NCBI RefSeq assembly: GCF_010671725.1
Contig: NZ_JAAHBU010000011.1
Coordinates: 1 to 64,000 of the forward strand
Length of the DNA stretch: 64,000 nt
Direction: 5' to 3'
Source: Pseudomonas brassicae
Lineage (GTDB): Bacteria > Pseudomonadota > Gammaproteobacteria > Pseudomonadales > Pseudomonadaceae
A program made the translations under genes and the position numbers. This document shows positions 8,191-17,475 of the stretch, piece by piece (position 1 is the stretch's first letter; each line of letters starts with the position of its first letter). The notes under the pieces are model-generated. The model saw only the letters and a list, made by a program, of their open reading frames with translations, ran no database searches and was not told where the DNA came from.

Positions 8191-10659
8191 ATGTATCGCC
8201 CGTTGTGCCACACCGTCAAACCCATCCCCCTGGCTGCCACCGTGCGCCGAATCGGCCTGCTGGCCAGCCTGCTGCCCCTGCTGGCCATCGCGGCGCCGGT
8301 GAAGCTGGACATTGCTGCGCAACCGCTGGCCAGTGCACTCAATCATCTTGCTGAACAGAGCGGCCTGCAGATCATCTATGACGGGCAGATCGTGCAGGGC
8401 AAATCCAGCCAGGGCATTCGTGGTGCCCAGGAGCCACAGGCCGCCCTTGAGCAACTGCTTGAAGGCAGCGGCCTGACATGGCGCAGTACGGGTGCGGGCA
8501 GTGTGGTGCTGGAGCCGCGGCCAGCCAGTGGCGGCACCCTGGAAATCGGTGCCACCACGGTCAACGCCAACCCCTTGGGTGCCACGACCGAGGGCACCGG
8601 GTCGTACACCACCGGCGCGACCAATACGGCCACCAAGCTCAACCTGAGCCTGCGCGAGACGCCGCAGACGGTCAGCGTAATGACCCGCCAGCGTATCGAC
8701 GACCAAGCGCTGAGCAGCGTTACCGAAGTACTTCAGCAGAGCCCTGGAGTGTCGGTGCAGAGCATGGGCAGCGAGCGCTTCAATGTGTACTCGCGGGGCT
8801 ATCCGATCAGCAGCTACCAGATCGACGGCATCAAGACCACAGCAGAAATCCAGACGCAAGACGTATCGCAGAGCCTGGCAGACATGGCCATTTACGACCG
8901 TGTGGAAGTGCTACGCGGAGCATCAGGGCTCATGAACGGTGCGGGCGACCCTTCGGGTACCTTGAACATGGTACGCAAGCGTCCTACTTCGACGTTCCAG
9001 GGGCATGTCGCCGGCGCCGTCGGGTCGTGGAACAAGTATCGCGGTGAACTGGATGTTTCCGGCCCGTTGACCGAGACCGGCAACGTGCGTGGGCGTTTTG
9101 TCAGCGCCTATCAGCAAAGCGACAGTTTCATCGACGTGTATCAACAGGAAAAGCAAGTGCTCTACGGGGTACTTGAAGGTGATCTGTCCGAGACCGATAC
9201 CCTGACAGCCGGCATTTCCTATCAGAAGGATGACCCGCGCGGCGTGTTCGGCGGCGTCGGCAACCCGTTGTTCTACAGCAACGGCCAGCAGACCAGCCTG
9301 TCGCGCGCGTTCAACATCGCCAGCCGCGACAACACCAATCAGGTCGACGCCTACAACCTGTTTTCCAACTACCGCAAGCAGTTCAACGACGACTGGGCGT
9401 TGAACGTCTCGGGCAACTACCTCTACAGCAAACGTGATTACCAGTGGGTAATGGGCGCGGTATGGTCGGGTTTCCCCAACCAGGTCACCGGTGCCGGGCT
9501 GCCGCTTTACACGCAGCAGGGCAACAGCCATCAGGACCAGGCCGGGCTGGATGCACGGCTGGAGGGTGCGTATCAAGTGCTCGGCCGCAAGCACACGCTG
9601 GTGATGGGCTTGAACTACACCGACTCGCACACCAAAACCGATACCTACCGGGAGACCGGCGGCCTGGCCGGCCGAACCCCGTTCAACCTCTACACATGGA
9701 ACAACAGCACCGGTGCTCCGGTATTCGGGGCCAAGTTCTACGACAATGACACCGACATCCGTGAGCGTGGCTACTACCTGGCAACGCGCCTGAACATTAC
9801 CGATGCGCTGAATGTGATCCTCGGCGCGCGGGTCAGCGACTACGATCGGCACTACACGTACGTCAACGCCGACGCTGCGCGCAGCGTCTACGACCTGGAC
9901 CAGTCCAGCCGCAAGCACGGCGTGCTCACGCCCTATGCCGGCATCACTTATGACCTGAACGAGCAGCACACGCTGTATGCGAGCTACGCGACCATTTTCA
10001 TGCCCCAGGCTTACCGCGACCGCACCGGCACGGTGCTTGACCCGCGTGAAGGCGACACCGTCGAACTCGGCCTGAAAAGTGCGTTCTACGACGGGCGCGT
10101 GAACACCGCCATCGCGCTTTATCAAATCAACCAGGACAACCTTGCGGTGGCTGACGGCGACCATTCGGTACCAGGTTACCCGCTGGAGACCGCCTACCGG
10201 GCAGCCGATGGGCGTACTCAGGGGGTAGACCTGGAGGTGACCGGCGAAGTGCTGCCGGACTGGAATGTCATGGCGTCCTATACCTATGGCCGCACCGAGG
10301 ATGAACACCACGCCCCCATCCAGACCATCATGCCCGAGCACATGGCAAAACTGTGGTCCACCTACAAACTGCCGGGGCAGTTGAGCAACCTGACCGTAGG
10401 CGGTGGCTGGAACTGGCAGAGCAGGATCCATTTCAGCTATTCATCGTGGATGTTTGCCCAGCCCGTAGAGGCGGAACAAGCTGCTTACGCGACCTTCAAC
10501 CTGATGGCCAAGTATGCGTTCACTCCGGACATTTCAGCCACGCTGAACGTGAACAACGTATTCGACAAGAAGTACCTGAGTTCGCTGGACCAGACCTTCA
10601 ACAGCGGGTTTTATGGCGACCCGCGCAATGTATTGCTGAGTACCCGATGGGCGTTTTGA
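8191..10659 (+). CDS. TonB-dependent siderophore receptor with STN signalling domain
   Basis: An outer-membrane transducer of 822 residues. ATG 8191 is preceded by aaggaaaagg. A signal peptide (GLLASLLPLLAIAAP) is followed by the STN domain (LDIAAQPLASALNHLAEQSG ... QAALEQLLEGSGLTW), a plug domain (ETPQTVSVMTRQRIDDQALS ... VEVLRGASGLMNGAGDPSGT) and a 22-strand barrel ending in the usual aromatic residue (LSTRWAF). The plug motif GAGDPSGTLNMVRKRP is typical of ferric-siderophore (FpvA/FoxA-like) receptors. It is the third gene of the sigma/FecR cassette, 93 bp after fecR. The particular siderophore cannot be read from sequence alone. Confidence 0.92.
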   Translation: MYRPLCHTVKPIPLAATVRRIGLLASLLPLLAIAAPVKLDIAAQPLASALNHLAEQSGLQIIYDGQIVQGKSSQGIRGAQEPQAALEQLLEGSGLTWRSTGAGSVVLEPRPASGGTLEIGATTVNANPLGATTEGTGSYTTGATNTATKLNLSLRETPQTVSVMTRQRIDDQALSSVTEVLQQSPGVSVQSMGSERFNVYSRGYPISSYQIDGIKTTAEIQTQDVSQSLADMAIYDRVEVLRGASGLMNGAGDPSGTLNMVRKRPTSTFQGHVAGAVGSWNKYRGELDVSGPLTETGNVRGRFVSAYQQSDSFIDVYQQEKQVLYGVLEGDLSETDTLTAGISYQKDDPRGVFGGVGNPLFYSNGQQTSLSRAFNIASRDNTNQVDAYNLFSNYRKQFNDDWALNVSGNYLYSKRDYQWVMGAVWSGFPNQVTGAGLPLYTQQGNSHQDQAGLDARLEGAYQVLGRKHTLVMGLNYTDSHTKTDTYRETGGLAGRTPFNLYTWNNSTGAPVFGAKFYDNDTDIRERGYYLATRLNITDALNVILGARVSDYDRHYTYVNADAARSVYDLDQSSRKHGVLTPYAGITYDLNEQHTLYASYATIFMPQAYRDRTGTVLDPREGDTVELGLKSAFYDGRVNTAIALYQINQDNLAVADGDHSVPGYPLETAYRAADGRTQGVDLEVTGEVLPDWNVMASYTYGRTEDEHHAPIQTIMPEHMAKLWSTYKLPGQLSNLTVGGGWNWQSRIHFSYSSWMFAQPVEAEQAAYATFNLMAKYAFTPDISATLNVNNVFDKKYLSSLDQTFNSGFYGDPRNVLLSTRWAF

Positions 10660-10965
10660 ATCGGCTAGTGGCAGTGTAAATCTGGCACAGGATTCGGAGG
10701 GCGGTTCGGCGTGTGCGGGACGCCCTTCGTAGGCGTTGGGCTCTCGCTTGATTGAACGAATGAAACAGCCGGCCCGCTCGACAACGGTCTCATCATGCTA
10801 TGCGATCCTGCGCCGCCCCTGCCGCCTGCAGCTTGCCGGGAATGATAACGACGATCGCACGCCGGATATAAATGAAGAGAAAAAACGATTGGCACAGAAA
10901 GGGGTAGATTCTTCCCCCCTCTCTGACCGTTTTGGCCTGCACCAGATTGACTCTGATTGCAGCGA

Positions 10966-11385
10966 TTACCGCACTACTTTTAGCAATGAATCTCCATCCT
11001 TTAAAAATCCGTACATCCGACATGTATCCAACACCGATTCAAGTGCAATGACCCGGACAAATGACTGCATATAAAACATCTTGAATTTCACACCCGAGCA
11101 ATCCTTATCAGTCGATTCGAACTCTACAACTTGCCCAGGCTGGTTTAGCCCCAAACCATTTACCACACCGTTGATCTCAACAGTTTTCTGAGGGGATTTC
11201 ACATAGATAGTCGCACTATACCTGCCCTCCCCGAGCTGATCACGAAGAGCAAAATGCTTTCCGTCCCCCAACAAGGAAACGTCAACTTCCTTATCAGTAC
11301 CAATGTGCAGCAACGAGTAAATAACAATACCCCCAACAACTAAAACCATCACATTGTAAGGCCAAGACCAGATCGCACTATGCAT
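10966..11385 (-). CDS. Hypothetical protein with one N-terminal membrane helix
   Basis: A 139-residue product starting MHSAIWSWPYNVMVLVVGGI, whose hydrophobic stretch (residues 10-27) is a membrane anchor. The remainder is soluble and hydrophilic, with an Ig-like or OB-like pattern of short strands (YSATIYVKSPQKTVEINGVV) and two cysteines. Base composition is clearly less GC-rich than its neighbours, which suggests acquisition. I do not recognise the family. It is the only plausible gene in the islet between the two iron-signalling cassettes. Confidence 0.5.
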   Translation of the reverse strand: MHSAIWSWPYNVMVLVVGGIVIYSLLHIGTDKEVDVSLLGDGKHFALRDQLGEGRYSATIYVKSPQKTVEINGVVNGLGLNQPGQVVEFESTDKDCSGVKFKMFYMQSFVRVIALESVLDTCRMYGFLKDGDSLLKVVR

Positions 11386-12215
11386 AATTCTCCTTATTTA
11401 AGTCAGTAAACACTGGCACACACTCACGATCACGAAAATTGCGATGCAAGGTCTGCTGTTCAACACCTATTTTCGGCTGACATGAGAATTTCTTGAGGGG
11501 AGACAAGCTCGTGGGCAATAGATGTTTTATCAGCCAAGCAAACGAGGCAACCCCCAACCGACCTGGCACCCTGAGATATTATCGACAGCAAATCGCACCA
11601 CTCGTTATAGCGATTGGCTTTGCCGAAACATGCCAACCTGTGTAGCTGTAACTCGGCTCGTCCATAGCCCACGACTAACCCTCACCAACATACAAGTCGA
11701 CGATGGGGAAGAATTCTGGCCGATGAAAGTGAAGGTGCTTCGACGCGAGACGCCCTTCTCTCGCTTGTTGGCGGTCGCCAGCGCTTGAAAAATTTCAGGT
11801 GGATCGCTATGGCCTTCGGTAAACGCTCATCCGTGAGCCTGTCCTTCACTTTGCCACACGTTGAAGCAGCAGTAGCCTCGACAGCCGCATTGACAACCAC
11901 AGTATCGATGGCACACCAGATCCGTACGTTCACATCAAGGCATCACTTGCCTCCACTGCTATCCAGCATTGGCCGGCGGTTACCGAGCGTGCAATGAATA
12001 TCAATCGCCCAAGTTCACGCCGGGCGATTGCGTCCAGATCAAAGAGAAAATCGACGTCGTGGTGCTGGGCGAGCCGTACGCTTGATCGGGGAGTCACTGC
12101 TGGAGCCTGCCATTCCAACTGGGCAGACTCAACAATCGACCCGCAAACTCCTGCGGCTCAAGCAGGTTTGGTGGTGCCTGCTATAAAGCGGGCACCACTG
12201 CCTATGTGAAAAGGC
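11386..12215. other. Gene-poor stretch between convergent receptor cassettes
   Basis: About 830 bases without a convincing gene. Short open frames exist on both strands. Two minus-strand ones, 11682-11933 and 11930-12118, abut and could be one broken gene, but I recognise neither. The composition is less GC-rich than the flanking operons. No tRNA, inverted terminal repeat or transposase fragment was seen. It is probably relic DNA. Confidence 0.4.
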
Positions 12216-14627
12216 TTACCAGCTGTAGCTCACCTTGCCCGTGATTTCACGCCCCGGGTTGTAGAAGTTCGCCGTGCCGGAACCCACCACGTGCTGCTCA
12301 TCCAGCAGGTTGCTGACGTTCACCGCAAGGTCGGTGCCCTTGGCAATCTGGTAGTTGAACGCGGCGTCGAACAAGGTGGTGCCATCGCTTTTGCCGGTGT
12401 TGGCGGCATCCAGGTAATAGGCGCCGACGTAGCGCGCACCCAGGCCAACGCTCACGTCGGTGCCAGGCACGCTGTAGTAGCTCCACAGCGAGGCGGAATG
12501 CTTGGGCGCGGTGGTGAACTGATTTCCCTTGAGCGAGCTGCCGTCGTACAACGAGCCGCGCAGCACCTCGGACTGCATGTAGGAGTAGCCGCCGATCAGG
12601 CTGACGTTCTGCGTCACTTGCGCCTTGGCCTCCAGGTCGAGGCCGCGCACCCGCGACTCGCCCACCGTCTGCTGCTCGATGATGCCGCTGGGCAATACCA
12701 CGGCGATGCTGACGTTTTCCTGGGTCAGGTCGTAGACGGCCGCCGAGAACAGCGCGTCCATCCCCATCGGCGAATACTTCACGCCCACTTCATACTGCTT
12801 GCCGGTCTGCGGTGTAACACCCACCTGGGGCGGCGACACCGACTCCACCATGCTCACATAGGTGGAAACCTCATCGTTGACGATGTAGGTCAACGCCCCG
12901 CGGTAGGAGGTTTCGGAGAAGCTGTCGTTGTCATCGAACTGCACCGGGCTGGAGAAGCGGTTGTAGCCCTTGCTGGACAGCTCCATGGCGTCGTTGCGCA
13001 CACCGGCGGTGACGATGAACCGCTCGTAGAACGACAGGTTCTGCTGCAGGAACAGCGCCTTGGTGGTGGCCTCGCTCTTTTTTGCGGTGTATGGCGTGAG
13101 TGCGCTCGAGACGCCGGTGAACACCGGGTTGGCAATGTCGATCGAGGACGTCAGGTCGTAGACCGAACGCTCCTTGGTGGACGAGTCGAGGTATTCCACG
13201 CCCACCAGGGTGCTGCTGTCGATGTTTTCGAAGCGGGCATCGTATTGCAGCATCAGGTTGCCGTTGAACTGGTTGGCATCACTGTCGGTGCCCAGCAGGT
13301 AGCGGGGAATCGTGGTGCCGACCCGCGTGGCGTTATCGCTCAGGTAAACGTAGCCATAGTCATCGGTCAACTCGCTGTAGCGCAGGTTGCTGCGCAGCAC
13401 GAAGCCGTTGTCGAAGTCATGGGTGACGTTGCCACTGAGGCTGGTGCGCTCCACATCGTGGAAGTTGTAGCTGGGCTCGCCAAAGAAGTCGCTGCGGTCG
13501 TATTCCTTGTCCAGCGGGTAGCCGCCACTGTTGGGCGAGCTTTCGGTTTTAAGGTAGTCCAGGATCACCGTCGCCGAGGTGTAGTCGGTGGGCGCCCAGG
13601 TCAGACCGCCCATCAGCAAGCGGTTGTCGTCCTGCGAGTGGTCGTACTCGCGGTCGCTGTTCTGCACCTTGGCCGTGAAGCGGCCGGCCACGGTTTTAGC
13701 GTCGTTCAGCGCATCCCCCACATCCACGCCGGTCTCGACATGGTCGAACGAACCGTAGGTCACGTAGCCCTGGCCGAACTGCTCGAAGCGCGGTTGCTTG
13801 GTCACGAAGTTCACCGAGCCACCGGGGTCTGCCGGGCCGAACAGCGTGGAGTTGGCGCCGCGCAGGATTTCGATGCGCTCGTAGGCGAACGGGTCTTCGC
13901 GTACCCCGCGCATCGAACTCAGGGTCAGCCCGTCGCGGTAGGTGGTGGCCTGGAAGCCGCGGATCTGGAAGTAGTCGTTGCGGTCGTCCGTGCCATAGAA
14001 GTCGCTGACCACGCCCGGCGTGTATTGCAGCGCCTCTTCGGTGGTGCTCACGCTGCGTTGTTCCATTTCCTTGCGGGTGACCACCGACACCGACGCCGGC
14101 GTGTTGAGAATGCTGGTCGCCACCTTGCCGCCCACCCAGAGCTCCTTGGCGACCACCGAGTGGGTGTCGTCGTCGGCACTGACCTTGACCTTGGCATTGA
14201 TGATCAGGGGCGCGAGGCGGTAGTCCTCGACGTCGGTGACGCTGAGTTCGAGCGGGGCGGCCGCCTTGGGCTGCGGCACCAGCAGGTACGCATTCGGGCC
14301 TTGCTGCTGGACCTGCAACTCGCTGCCCTGCAACAGCGAAGCCAGTGCTGCCTGTGTATCTAACGTACCGCTCACGCCCCCGGTGGTGCGGTTGGCCACG
14401 CTGGCCGCATCGAAGGACAGACTGATGCCAGCCTCACGCGCAAAGTGGTCAAGCGCCGGCGCCAACGGGCCGGCAGCGATGTTCCACTGCTGCACCTGGT
14501 TGCGCGGGTCGGTGGTTGACGTTTGCGCCAGCGCCGGCAGTGCGCAGCTGCTGACGATCAAACCCAGCACCGCACCCTGCAAGGCACGATTCAATGGATG
14601 GCGCTGTGGAACCGGGGACGAACTCAT
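12216..14627 (-). CDS. TonB-dependent siderophore receptor with STN signalling domain
   Basis: An 803-residue outer-membrane transducer. It has a signal peptide (VLGLIVSSCALPALAQ), an STN domain (WNIAAGPLAPALDHFAREAG ... AALASLLQGSELQV), a plug (PASVSVVTRKEMEQRSVSTT ... IEILRGANSTLFGPADPGGS) and a barrel ending in GKVSYSW. The motif GANSTLFGPADPGGSVNFVT is typical of hydroxamate-type (ferrichrome or ferrioxamine class) receptors. It is the last gene of a minus-strand sigma/FecR/receptor cassette and faces the similar plus-strand cassette. Substrate class is an inference. Confidence 0.92.
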   Translation of the reverse strand: MSSSPVPQRHPLNRALQGAVLGLIVSSCALPALAQTSTTDPRNQVQQWNIAAGPLAPALDHFAREAGISLSFDAASVANRTTGGVSGTLDTQAALASLLQGSELQVQQQGPNAYLLVPQPKAAAPLELSVTDVEDYRLAPLIINAKVKVSADDDTHSVVAKELWVGGKVATSILNTPASVSVVTRKEMEQRSVSTTEEALQYTPGVVSDFYGTDDRNDYFQIRGFQATTYRDGLTLSSMRGVREDPFAYERIEILRGANSTLFGPADPGGSVNFVTKQPRFEQFGQGYVTYGSFDHVETGVDVGDALNDAKTVAGRFTAKVQNSDREYDHSQDDNRLLMGGLTWAPTDYTSATVILDYLKTESSPNSGGYPLDKEYDRSDFFGEPSYNFHDVERTSLSGNVTHDFDNGFVLRSNLRYSELTDDYGYVYLSDNATRVGTTIPRYLLGTDSDANQFNGNLMLQYDARFENIDSSTLVGVEYLDSSTKERSVYDLTSSIDIANPVFTGVSSALTPYTAKKSEATTKALFLQQNLSFYERFIVTAGVRNDAMELSSKGYNRFSSPVQFDDNDSFSETSYRGALTYIVNDEVSTYVSMVESVSPPQVGVTPQTGKQYEVGVKYSPMGMDALFSAAVYDLTQENVSIAVVLPSGIIEQQTVGESRVRGLDLEAKAQVTQNVSLIGGYSYMQSEVLRGSLYDGSSLKGNQFTTAPKHSASLWSYYSVPGTDVSVGLGARYVGAYYLDAANTGKSDGTTLFDAAFNYQIAKGTDLAVNVSNLLDEQHVVGSGTANFYNPGREITGKVSYSW

Positions 14628-14658
14628 TTTCTCGCTCCATGGGAGGGGTCGGCAGATT

Positions 14659-14687
14659 GGCCTGTATGTCGGCTTTCCTTACAGGCC
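14659..14687 (-). other. Intercistronic hairpin between fecR and receptor
   Basis: A perfect 8-bp inverted repeat, ggcctgta / tacaggcc with a 13-base loop, lies in the 120-bp gap between the anti-sigma and receptor genes. It has no T tract. It may stabilise or partly separate the receptor message. A sequence with GATAAT-like repeats (gagaatgagaaatcacctcattat) follows at 14692-14715 and could be a weak Fur site. Confidence 0.35.
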
Positions 14688-14747
14688 GAACGAGAATGAG
14701 AAATCACCTCATTATTTTTTCAGAAGGGATTCAGGCAGCAGACGGGC

Positions 14748-15738
14748 TCAGCTGGCGGCGCTCAACGTCACCCAGTAACGGGTGCGATAATCCACGCGCA
14801 AGCGCAGTGACTGCGCGACCAATGCCAGTACCTGATCGTTGTCGGCGAGCTGGAAGGTGCCGGACACGCGACGGTCCGCCACCGCTTCGGGCGCAGCGCA
14901 GCACGCCGGGGCGATAGCGCGACAGCTCCACCACAAAGTCGCCGAGGCGCATGTTGCGCGCACTGATCACCCCGTCGCCCCAGCTCCATACATCCAGGCC
15001 GTTGCCGCTGAACTCACGGGCGCCGCTAGCGGTAAACAGCAACGGCTTTGTGCTCTGGACGTTGCTGCCGCCGCCATCGGCGACGGTTTGGCTGGCCCCC
15101 GGGAACACCGTGACAGCGCCGCCCTGCACTGCCAGCAACGTGCCGTCGTCACGCTCACGCGCCAGCAGGCGGGTGCTCTGGGCGCGCACGACGCCGTCGC
15201 GTGTCTGTACCCAGAAGGGTCGCGTCTGCGCCGCGTGCTCATCCGCGCCGACCTCCACGATGATTTCGCCACGGCGCAGAATGATCAGCCGTCGCTGCGC
15301 GTCGAAGTCGCTGTCGACGGCGCTGTCGCTGTTGAGCTGCACCAGGCTGCCGTCATCGAGCTGCACGTGGCGTTGCTCGCCGGTGTCGCTGTGGTGCTGT
15401 GCAAGCATGGCCGGCAGCGATGTGTAATCGCGGCCAAGCCAGCCTGCGGCGCCAATGGTGGCCAGCAGGCCCAGCAGCTTCAGGCTTTCGCGTCGATGCA
15501 TGCCGCGCTGGGTGCCATCGAGGGTTTGCCGGGCCACTTGAGCGGGGATGCCCGCGAAGTCATCGCCCAGCGACTGCACACGCTGCCACGCCAACTGATG
15601 CTCGGGGCGTTGCTGCAGCCAGTGCTCGAAGGTGCGTTGGGTGTGTGCGTCGGCCTGATTGAAGCGCAGGCGCACCAGCCACTCGATGGCCTGGTCGACA
15701 ACGGCGGGGGCTGGCGCCTGCGGCTTAGCCCTCGGCAT
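14748..15738 (-). CDS. FecR-family anti-sigma regulator, frameshifted near its end
   Basis: About 330 residues. The N-terminal DUF4880-like part reads AIEWLVRLRFNQADAHTQRT ... FEHWLQQRPEHQLAWQRVQ, then a membrane helix LLGLLATIGAAGWLG, then the FecR periplasmic domain (VQLDDGSLVQLNSDSAVD ... RRGEIIVEVG). Around 14895 the frame breaks: after YRPGVLRC the conserved tail ADRRVSGTFQLADNDQVLAL ... RVDYRTRYWVTLSAAS continues in another frame to 14748. One missing base within the run tgcgccc restores it. The start overlaps the sigma stop by 14 bases, indicating coupling. Confidence 0.82.
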
Positions 15739-16246
15739 AACGCAAGCGATAGCAGTGTTGCAGGGCCTTGGCCAGGTCGCGCTCCACCGTGGCGCGGGAA
15801 ACGCCCAGCTTTTCGGCGATCTGCGTGCAGGTCAAGCCGTCGAGCTGGGCGAACAGGAAGGCCTGGCGGACTCGGGGTTTGAGCTGGTCGAGCAGGCGGT
15901 CGATGCGCTCCAGCGCATCGAGGATCAGCAGCCGGCTTTCTGCCGACGGCACCTCTTGTTGAGGCAGCGCCTCGATGCTGGCGAGGTAGGCACGTTCGAG
16001 TTCGCGACGGCGGTACTGGTCGATCATCAGCCCGCGGGCGATGCTGCTCAGGTAGGCACGGGGTTCGCGCAAGGGGCTTGCCTGACGGGACTTGAGCAGG
16101 CGTACGAAGGTGTCCTGCGCCAGGTCTGCGGCAGACTCATGACATCCGATGCGTCGGCTCAACCAGCCGTGCAACCACGCATGGTGGGTGCGATAGAGCA
16201 GCCCCAGCTCTGCAGTACCAAGCGTATCGTCGCTGCGCATCGGCAT
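15725..16246 (-). CDS. ECF sigma factor, FecI-like
   Basis: About 173 residues with sigma region 2 (LLYRTHHAWLHGWLSRRIGC ... ADLAQDTFVRLLK, ARGLMIDQYRRRE) and region 4 (LKPRVRQAFLFAQLDGLTCT, QIAEKLGVSRATVERDLAKA). The open frame extends to 16288, but that part overlaps a Fur-box-like sequence, so I prefer the ATG at 16246 (MPMRSDD) or 16240. It heads the minus-strand cassette with fecR and the receptor at 12216. Expected function: transcribe the receptor gene when the cognate siderophore is bound. Confidence 0.9.
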   Translation of the reverse strand: MPMRSDDTLGTAELGLLYRTHHAWLHGWLSRRIGCHESAADLAQDTFVRLLKSRQASPLREPRAYLSSIARGLMIDQYRRRELERAYLASIEALPQQEVPSAESRLLILDALERIDRLLDQLKPRVRQAFLFAQLDGLTCTQIAEKLGVSRATVERDLAKALQHCYRLRYAEG

Positions 16247-16264
16247 CCCGGAAAGTACATGATT

Positions 16265-16283
16265 GATAATTAGTCGCATTCTA
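16265..16283 (-). promoter_or_regulatory. Probable Fur box before the second sigma gene
   Basis: On the minus strand tagaatgcgactaattatc matches the Fur consensus at about 13 of 19 positions, with an intact AATTATC right half. It lies about 20-40 bases before the chosen start codon, the expected position for iron repression of a FecI-type gene. Confidence 0.5.
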
Positions 16284-16554
16284 CTCATGCGGTGGGGTGT
16301 CAGGCAAATGGGAGGCTTGGGGCGCGTACTTGGTCAAAACTGGGTGTTCGCGACTGTCTGCTCTCGGCCAAAAGCGGACGTTCGCTAGCGACCGGTTGAA
16401 TCCACAGCCATAAGCGGGCAGTTACGATATATCATGAGAAGTAATGACGGGACTGAGATGGGAGTGGCCTGCCAAAAATTGGACGATTTAAACATTCCGA
16501 CTACTCTCTCGAATTGATATCACTTCGATATCTTCTAATCGAATGGAGGCAGCG

Positions 16555-16824
16555 ATGGCATCAGTCTTGATAACGTACGATCTAATTACTCCAGGAAAGA
16601 AATACACAGAGCTTCACAATGCAATAAAGGCGTTGGGCTCCTGGTGGCATTGTGTCGATTCAACTTGGATAGTTAAGTCAGACTTTTCACTTGTGCAGAT
16701 CCGTGACGAGCTAAAAAAGCATGTCGATTCGAATGACAAGCTGTTGGTTTTAGGGCTCTCAGGTGCCGGGGCATGGGTTGGATTAGACAAAAATTGTTCT
16801 GATTGGCTTACCAATAATCTTTAG
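16555..16824 (+). CDS. Small SinR-family/Cas2-like protein
   Basis: An 89-residue protein from ATG 16555, with ggagg five bases upstream, starting MASVLITYDLITPGKKYTEL. The pattern of beta strand plus YDL, then ALGSWWHCVDSTWIVKS and a last segment DKLLVLGLSGAGAWVGL, resembles the short proteins annotated as SinR family, distant ferredoxin-fold relatives of Cas2 and VapD. That relation is from memory. Cas2 and VapD include nucleases and toxins, but no activity can be claimed here. Composition is AT-richer than the chromosome, and the neighbours are an HNH-like gene and an IS, so it is likely acquired. A gccctc/gggggc hairpin follows at about 16833. Confidence 0.6.
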   Translation: MASVLITYDLITPGKKYTELHNAIKALGSWWHCVDSTWIVKSDFSLVQIRDELKKHVDSNDKLLVLGLSGAGAWVGLDKNCSDWLTNNL

Positions 16825-16913
16825 ATTATTTTGCCCTCTTTTGCAGGGGGCATTACCGATACAAGAACGTATTTTTTCAATATGAAAGCAGCCTCAGAGC
16901 AGTGGCTTATGCA

Positions 16914-16926
16914 GGGGGGGGGGGGG
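16914..16926. repeat. G13 homopolymer tract
   Basis: Thirteen consecutive G residues lie 8 bases beyond the stop codon of the HNH-like gene. Tracts of this length are prone to slippage and to sequencing error. If longer or shorter versions exist, the tail of the HNH-like gene would not change, because the tract is outside the frame. Confidence 0.9.
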
Positions 16927-16934
16927 CGTAACTG

Positions 16935-17369
16935 CTAGTAGCCAATATCGGCAGTTGCTGCGGCACGAAGATCTCCTGCTTCTTGGAATTCTTCAGATGC
17001 AGGCCGTGCAGTGCCCTCTAAAACACGCGTTCTTGATTCTGTCTCGGCGTCATTCTTCCAAGTGCGCAACAGCTCGGTAGTGAACTTCAAATCTGGCGAG
17101 TCAATCGCTGTGCCGTGATTTCGGCACATCCAAATCCCATTGGTCACCGAGCGATGTTCGTCCATCGTCATCTTTTCGTCGTAGCGTGGCCCACCGGGCG
17201 CAGCGGCGCAGATGTGCGAAGCGGTGCCCACGCTCATGCGCCCGTTCTCGTCCGAGGTCGCACCTTCGGTAGAGACGCGACAGCCTGGAAAACTGCATAG
17301 CCATCCAGCGCGCTGTCCGATCTTACGCCTGGTGCACTCTGTGAAATCGTCTCGATTCTTAGCCATTTG
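16935..17369 (-). CDS. HNH-nuclease-like zinc-binding protein
   Basis: A 144-residue protein starting MAKNRDDFTECTRRKIGQRA. It shows the pattern WLCSFPGC ... GTASHICAAAPGGPRYD ... NGIWMCRNHGTAID ... LLRTWK, with Cys pairs and His residues arranged as in HNH/zinc-ribbon nuclease domains found at the N-terminus of several larger defence-like proteins. The usual C-terminal partner domain is absent, so this may be a stand-alone or truncated form. The start at 17369 was chosen over longer options because upstream codons run into the IS end. The IS lies only about 107 bp upstream and may have displaced the promoter. DNA cleavage is inferred. Confidence 0.55.
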   Translation of the reverse strand, partial: QMAKNRDDFTECTRRKIGQRAGWLCSFPGCRVSTEGATSDENGRMSVGTASHICAAAPGGPRYDEKMTMDEHRSVTNGIWMCRNHGTAIDSPDLKFTTELLRTWKNDAETESRTRVLEGTARPASEEFQEAGDLRAAATADIGY

Positions 17370-17475
17370 CCATTCGCCTGCTGTTCGCTCCCGCATACTG
17401 TGCTGCGCGCTCACCCAAGTGTCCATTAGATCGCGAGCTGTCAGTTCAAGACCTCCATCTCCAAGTATGCTATCT

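Noticed and set aside
12291-14363. A 690-codon plus-strand frame opposite the STN-type TonB receptor
   Set aside because: It is a shadow of the receptor gene, with low-complexity composition and no recognisable motif. The same holds for 56779-58950 and 45195-46136.
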